Position numbers and translations under genes: made by a program
DNA from: an uncultured Alphaproteobacteria bacterium
GTDB taxonomy: Bacteria > Pseudomonadota > Alphaproteobacteria > UBA8366 > GCA-2717185
Reading direction: 5' to 3'
Assembly: GCA_943788635.1 (NCBI GenBank)
Contig: CALSRA010000038.1
Location: forward strand, 1-57,176
DNA length: 57,176 nt
Part shown: positions 53,529 through 57,176 of the stretch, in pieces
How positions within the stretch are numbered: position 1 is the first letter of the stretch
Layout: the number at the start of each line of letters is the position of its first letter
The notes under the pieces: model-generated
Database searches by the model: none
What the model saw: only the letters and a program-made list of their open reading frames with translations
Told to the model about the DNA's origin: nothing

Positions 53529-54736
53529 ATGAAATAGGCAACCTGAACTGAATCCGGCTTGACCTTACGGAGCCAGTCTCTCGTGTTGCGCAGTGATTTT
53601 GGACTTTCGTCAGGCATTCCGACGATCAGGTGGACATGGGCTGTTATGCACCGCTTTTTCGTCATTGCCATGACCTGTTCGAAGAGTTCAAGCGACCCTT
53701 TGCCGTCAGGTTTTGCAACCGCCGCAAACATTTCCGGGTCGGCTGACTCCAGTCCGTAATGAATCTCCCGGCACCCAGCCTGGTACATGAGATCAAGCAT
53801 CTCCTGATCCATGAGATCGTAGCGCGTTTCGCAAACCCAGGAGATGTCGAGGTTCCTGCTGATCAATTCGTTGCAGACCGCTTTGGCGTGCTTCGGGTTG
53901 AGCGTAAAGACCTGATCACGGAACAGAATCTGTTTCACGCCAAATTCTTCATTCAGGCACTGGATATCGTCGCCGACAAGTTTGGGGGCGCGGTAGATAA
54001 CGCGATTGCCGAACCCGAAGGGGTAGGGGCAGTAGGCGCATTTATAGGGGCAACCCTTCGTCGTGAAGACCGGGGCATAGGGAACCCGCTCATCCGTATA
54101 GAAATCAGAAACGTATCGCGAAAAATCCAACAGTTCATAGGCGGGAAAGTCGATGAAGCTGAGGTCTTTCATTGGGGTGCGCGCGTCCAGCGTGACGACC
54201 CTGTCGCCTGCAAGGATGCTGCAGCCCTGCAAGGTATCGAGTGCCTTTCCGTCGACCAGGGATTTTACGTTATCGGCGACAAGAAGTTCTTCTGATTCCT
54301 CCATGATGACAGTTGCATCCCCATCGGACAGGATCTGCTTTTTGAACCATTTCGCCATCGGCCCCATCAGGATGACAGCGATGTCCGGCAGGATGGCTTT
54401 CGCCTCCCGTATCAGGGACAGATCGTCCGCGAAGGAGGGTATATTGATCACCGTAATCAGGACTTTCGGGGCCTCGCGTTTCAGCAACGCCAGAAATTCG
54501 TCCTTGTCGAAAACCTCTTTTGCCTGAAAGTCGGCATAGGTGTAGGCAATGTCCTGCTGCTCCAGGCAACGGGCAATGTAGAGGAAGCTCGAAAAGGGGA
54601 TATCGTAGTACTTCTGATCGTGCCCGTAGCAATCCCTGTCGGATGGCAAAGAGGTGCCCATTCCGCCAGCCCATTCCCGAAAAACATTCCGGTGCGGGGG
54701 GCTGGGTAGCTGCAGAAGTATTGCATCAGTCGTCAT
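53480..54736 (-). pseudogene. B12-binding domain radical SAM protein, 3'-truncated by the IS256 remnant
   Basis: About 418 residues from ATG 54736 (or ATG 54742). The N-terminal cobalamin-binding-like domain (about 1-165) precedes a radical SAM domain with the cluster motif TTKGCPYKCAYCPYP (CxxxCxxC, Cys about 230-237), FRDQVFTLN, WVCETRYDLMD, GCREIHYGLES and HLIVGMPDES. The frame loses similarity after VQVAYF, where such proteins normally continue with a TPYPGT-like strand. The last 16 residues are encoded by the IS256 end, so the C-terminus is missing. Its start overlaps the end of the glycosyltransferase gene, implying one operon. The role (cell-surface or lipid modification) is inferred from context only. 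Confidence 0.82.
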
Positions 54737-55871
54737 TTGCATTCACCGTATTGGTATAAAGTTCAACGTAACGCGATGCGATATCGGACATTTTATAGTC
54801 TCTGGTGACGGCCTCAAGGGCTGCATTTCCGATCTTCTTGCGATATTCCTGATCGGCAATCAGCTTTTGCACCCCGGCTATGTACTCATCGTCATTGTCA
54901 AACAGCAGTCCTGTTTCCCGGTCGGTAATGAAACTGTCCGTTACGCCGCGCAATCGTCGTGAAACAACGGGTAATTCATGCGCCATGGCTTCCAGGAGTA
55001 CGTTACCGAACCCTTCAAGGTGTGACGGAAACACCATCATATCACAAAAACGGTAAATAGGGCTGACATCATCCACGGCGCCGCAAAAGCGGACATTCGC
55101 CGTCAGACCCAATGCGTCGACACGGTTTCTGACATTTTCGGCATAGTCATCCTCAAGGTCCGGGCCAACAATCAACAGTTTCACGTTCTCGTTGTGCTTC
55201 AGGAGGCGTGGCATGTTTTCGATCAGAAAATCGACGCCTTTGCGTTCGCATATGCCGCCGACAAAAAGCAGGACGATATCGTCCGGGCTGTATCCCTGGG
55301 ATCGTCGCATTTCGTCCGAGGGACCTTGCGCGCGTTCAGGAATTTCAACGCCTTGTGGGATAAGGCAAACTCTTGCCGCCGGGACGATTGTCCGTGCGGC
55401 GTTGTACAGTTGCGGGCTTATCGTGATGTAGGTGTCGGGCAGGCGTATCAGCAAGCGGATCAGCCATTGCCACACCGTCCGGTAGGTTGTGACAATGTTA
55501 TCGGGGCTGTCATCAAGCGTACAGGATTGCAGTGTTCGCAAACCGAATAGTTTACAAATCAGGTGCCCGGCAAAATATCGGTCGGCGAAAGCGTGAAAAT
55601 GTACGGTATCGTATTGGCGTGCATGGGCAATCAGCCAGCAGGCCAGTTTGAACGACACGGCAATGCCCGCATTGTCGAATAACCCCAGATAGGCAACATC
55701 CCCTACGCCGCAGGACCGGCTCGGCGAAGCGGCCCGATCGCGGGTTTTCACCGCAAGAACGTCATTTTCAATGCCGCTATTGTCAAAATGGACCCGAATT
55801 TTTTCGAAATAGACGCCCTCTCCGGTGAAATCGGGGCGAAAAAACGAAAATACGTGCAGTACTTTTACCAT
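54726..55871 (-). CDS. GT4-family glycosyltransferase (GT-B fold)
   Basis: 381 residues. N-terminal acceptor domain: LHVFSFFRPDFTGEGVYFEK with the Gly-rich loop, DTVHFHAF, and PDTYITISPQ. The donor-binding domain shows VLLFVGGICERKGVDFLIE, NVRFCGAVDDVSPIYRFCD and the E-x7-E motif HLEGFGNVLLEAMAHELPV (Glu pair about 290 and 298), followed by DRETGLLFDNDD. All are typical of retaining glycosyltransferase family 4, which builds lipopolysaccharide, capsule or glycolipid chains. It overlaps the radical SAM start by about 11 bp. Donor and acceptor sugars are unknown. Confidence 0.92.
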   Translation of the reverse strand: MVKVLHVFSFFRPDFTGEGVYFEKIRVHFDNSGIENDVLAVKTRDRAASPSRSCGVGDVAYLGLFDNAGIAVSFKLACWLIAHARQYDTVHFHAFADRYFAGHLICKLFGLRTLQSCTLDDSPDNIVTTYRTVWQWLIRLLIRLPDTYITISPQLYNAARTIVPAARVCLIPQGVEIPERAQGPSDEMRRSQGYSPDDIVLLFVGGICERKGVDFLIENMPRLLKHNENVKLLIVGPDLEDDYAENVRNRVDALGLTANVRFCGAVDDVSPIYRFCDMMVFPSHLEGFGNVLLEAMAHELPVVSRRLRGVTDSFITDRETGLLFDNDDEYIAGVQKLIADQEYRKKIGNAALEAVTRDYKMSDIASRYVELYTNTVNANDD

Positions 55872-55982
55872 GAATTGCTGGGATTCATCTTTTATCGACC
55901 AATACGGTGCTATAATACCCTTTAGGTTGAGTGCATCATATCCCTTTATAGTGTCAGGTTATTATGCCGGTCGTGCAGGGGA

Positions 55983-55998
55983 AATGACTTGAGTCATT
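55983..55998. repeat. Inverted repeat in the spacer upstream of the glycosyltransferase gene
   Basis: AATGACT-TG-AGTCATT, 7-bp arms. It lies 25 bp after the stop of the small minus-strand ORF, so in that direction it might act as a weak terminator (followed by TTTCCCC). It could also be an operator for the glycosyltransferase gene, whose start is 112 bp further on. Confidence 0.3.
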
Positions 55999-56022
55999 GG
56001 CCGTCACTTTTTTGTGCCTGTT

Positions 56023-56199
56023 TCAATCCTGCAGCGCTGTGTCGCTGTGATCCGGATTAAGTTCTTTCCAGCGTGCAATGATAGCAGCCTGTTCGTTCTG
56101 GTCGAGCGCCCGCCGATGAATTTGGAAATTTTCGATTCGGCGTTGCAGCGTTTCCGCGGGAATGTCGCGTAGCGCGGCGTCCAGAAAAATAGCGGTCAT
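56023..56199 (-). CDS. Small ORF, 58 residues, helical
   Basis: From ATG 56199 to TGA 56023-56025. Translation begins MTAIFLDAALRDIPAETL, followed by QRRIENFQIHRRALD and AAIIARWKELNPDHSD. The residues are well distributed for a helical, soluble protein, with a possible helix-turn-helix-like spacing but no proven motif. No strong RBS is visible (GGCGC before ATG), so the start is uncertain. It has the same orientation as the glycosyltransferase gene 151 bp downstream. I recognise no family; it may be a genuine small protein or chance. Confidence 0.4.
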   Translation of the reverse strand: MTAIFLDAALRDIPAETLQRRIENFQIHRRALDQNEQAAIIARWKELNPDHSDTALQD

Positions 56200-56593
56200 G
56201 CGCCTATTCCGTTCCGTTCTGGATGGAATTTTAATGGTTAGTTCTAGTTAGGCGTAATGTGTCATCCTGGTTGATGGTTCGTCAATGGAACAATCCTGAA
56301 GTGATTCCATGATCGTGCATGGCTGTCGGCCAGCGTTGGGTCGTCTGGCAAATCGATGTTGTTCCATACTGGCGTGCGCCCGGTTCCGGCCGGGCGCCTT
56401 TTTGTGTCCGGGTTTCAGCGGTTAATCCAATTTCCATCGTTTCAGGCTAATACTGTATCCCTTGCAGCTGTTTCCCTTCTGTTCGAGTCCGGGACTATTC
56501 CGGGACTCTTTGTTGCGATTGGGGGCAATTCGTTGCGTTTCGGGCGTTCGCCGGGCTTGCGAAACCGGCCGGAAGGGCCTAGAAACCCGCCAT
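56200..56593. other. Intergenic region with orphan plus-strand terminator; candidate small RNA
   Basis: About 390 bp without a supported gene. All genes from 53.4 kb to here run on the minus strand, yet a strong plus-strand terminator ends at 56403. A short untranslated RNA transcribed from somewhere in 56210-56330 is possible. After the terminator (56404-56593) I see only the region leading into tRNA-Pro. Confidence 0.35.
56376..56403 (+). terminator. Strong intrinsic terminator, plus strand, no gene upstream
   Basis: GCGCCCGG (56376-56383), loop TTCCGG, CCGGGCGC (56390-56397), then C and TTTTT (56399-56403). An 8-bp GC-rich stem plus five T is a textbook terminator for plus-strand transcription. 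No U-tract exists in the other direction. Confidence 0.8.
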
Positions 56594-56670
56594 CGGGGTG
56601 TAGCTCAGCCTGGTAGAGTGCCTGCTTTGGGAGCAGGATGCCGCAGGTTCGAATCCTGCCGCCCCGACCA
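56594..56670 (+). tRNA. tRNA-Pro (anticodon TGG)
   Basis: 77 nt with CCA encoded. The acceptor stem CGGGGTG pairs with CGCCCCG; the D-arm contains AGCTCAGCCTGGTAGAG; the anticodon stem CCTGC/GCAGG encloses TTTGGGA with anticodon TGG; the T-arm is GCAGG-TTCGAAT-CCTGC. All four arms close normally. Confidence 0.97.
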
Positions 56671-56736
56671 GTATCCCGCTGCCGCTGTAAAGCCTGCGCC
56701 GGCTTTACCGTGAAAGCCAACACGAGTGGAAAAGAT

Positions 56737-57042
56737 ATGGAAGTCCGCATCTTCAAGCCGTCAAAAACCGCCATGCAGTCAGGTCGTGGCAAAACCGGTG
56801 AATGGGTTCTGGAATTCGAACCCGGCGCCCGCGCCGACCCGGATCCGCTGATGGGATGGGCCGGCTCTACCGATACCCGCGCCCAGGTCAGACTGAACTT
56901 CGAGACGCGCGACGAAGCGGTGGCGCATGCGGAGCGCAATGGCTGGACCTACACGGTACAGAATCCGAAGGAACGCCGGATTCAGCCCAAGGCCTATGCG
57001 GATAATTTCAATTACAAACGCACCCAGCCCTGGACGCATTGA
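56737..57042 (+). CDS. ETC complex I subunit, NDUFS4 family
   Basis: 101 residues from ATG 56737. This accessory subunit of NADH:quinone oxidoreductase is shared by alphaproteobacteria and mitochondria. Family motifs: RIFKPSKTAMQSGRG (about 4-18), WVLEFEP, PLMGWAGSTDT (about 38-48), LNFETRDEAVAHAERNGW (about 54-71) and the C-terminal NFNYKRTQPWTH. The conserved DPLMGW and RxQPW-type end are present. It lies between two tRNA genes, 66 bp after tRNA-Pro and 31 bp before tRNA-Arg, away from any nuo cluster, which is the usual isolated location. Confidence 0.92.
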   Translation: MEVRIFKPSKTAMQSGRGKTGEWVLEFEPGARADPDPLMGWAGSTDTRAQVRLNFETRDEAVAHAERNGWTYTVQNPKERRIQPKAYADNFNYKRTQPWTH

Positions 57043-57073
57043 GCGTCGGCACGGGTTGGGCGGCTGCGGCCAT

Positions 57074-57150
57074 GATCCCGTAGCTCAACCGGATAGAGCA
57101 TCGGATTTCTAATCCGACGGTTGCAGGTTCGAGTCCTGCCGGGATCACCA
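57074..57150 (+). tRNA. tRNA-Arg (anticodon TCT)
   Basis: 77 nt with CCA encoded. Acceptor GATCCCG/CGGGATC; D-arm AGCTCAACCGGATAGAG; anticodon stem TCGGA/TCCGA around TTTCTAA with anticodon TCT; T-arm GCAGG-TTCGAGT-CCTGC. All arms close normally. Confidence 0.97.
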
Positions 57151-57176
57151 TTTTTTCAATGGGTTATTGTCGTCCG

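Overview
The window is a stretch of alphaproteobacterial chromosome with high GC content. The gene order rpoZ - rsh - pdxJ - acpS - lepB - rnc - era - recO - parC, the M23 peptidase/bactofilin pair, an NDUFS4-type complex I subunit and a DUF3105 protein all fit a Rhodospirillales-like organism. That placement is inference from gene content; no rRNA is present.

Layout. (a) 1-28.8 kb is mixed catabolic and envelope territory. It holds three unrelated 2-hydroxyacid dehydrogenase types (FMN, NAD(P) Ldh2-type, FAD/GlcD-type) with a class I cytochrome c beside the last one, two luciferase-like monooxygenases, three SDRs, an amidase, a 2-methylfumaryl-CoA isomerase-like CoA-transferase, a TenI/ThiE protein behind a perfect FNR/FixK-type box, an HD-GYP response regulator, an M23 peptidase plus bactofilin, and a soluble lytic transglycosylase. 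A mechanosensitive channel gene here is split by an IS5-family element. (b) 28.9-42.7 kb is core housekeeping: dapA, smpB, uracil-DNA glycosylase, NYN protein, rpoZ, rsh, pdxJ, acpS, lepB, rnc, era, recO, parC and bpt. (c) 43.3-53.5 kb is an accessory block bounded by two directly repeated IS copies. It contains the N-terminal stub of a FecR/retention-type large secreted protein, a complete type I secretion set (ABC transporter, HlyD-type adaptor, TolC-type channel), a proline-rich SPOR-like lipoprotein and a phytase-like esterase. (d) 53.4-57.2 kb has a truncated B12-binding radical SAM gene cut by an IS256-family remnant, a GT4 glycosyltransferase, a 58-residue small ORF, an orphan intrinsic terminator, tRNA-Pro(TGG), the complex I subunit and tRNA-Arg(TCT).

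Most striking results. Three IS copies (each 932 bp, apparently identical) use TNA targets. Copy 1 is a clean insertion: removing it restores the mscS frame. Copy 2 has different 3-bp flanks (TTA/TCA) and copy 3 joins an IS256 fragment to unrelated DNA, so both look like deletion joints made by recombination between IS copies. Copy 2 has removed the body of the presumed type I secretion substrate, leaving its exporter without its neighbour. Six genes carry single-base frameshifts (eight sites), including the normally essential lepB; this points to indel errors in the assembly, at least in part. One SDR has lost both catalytic Ser and Tyr. I did not find a clearly new defence or metabolic system.
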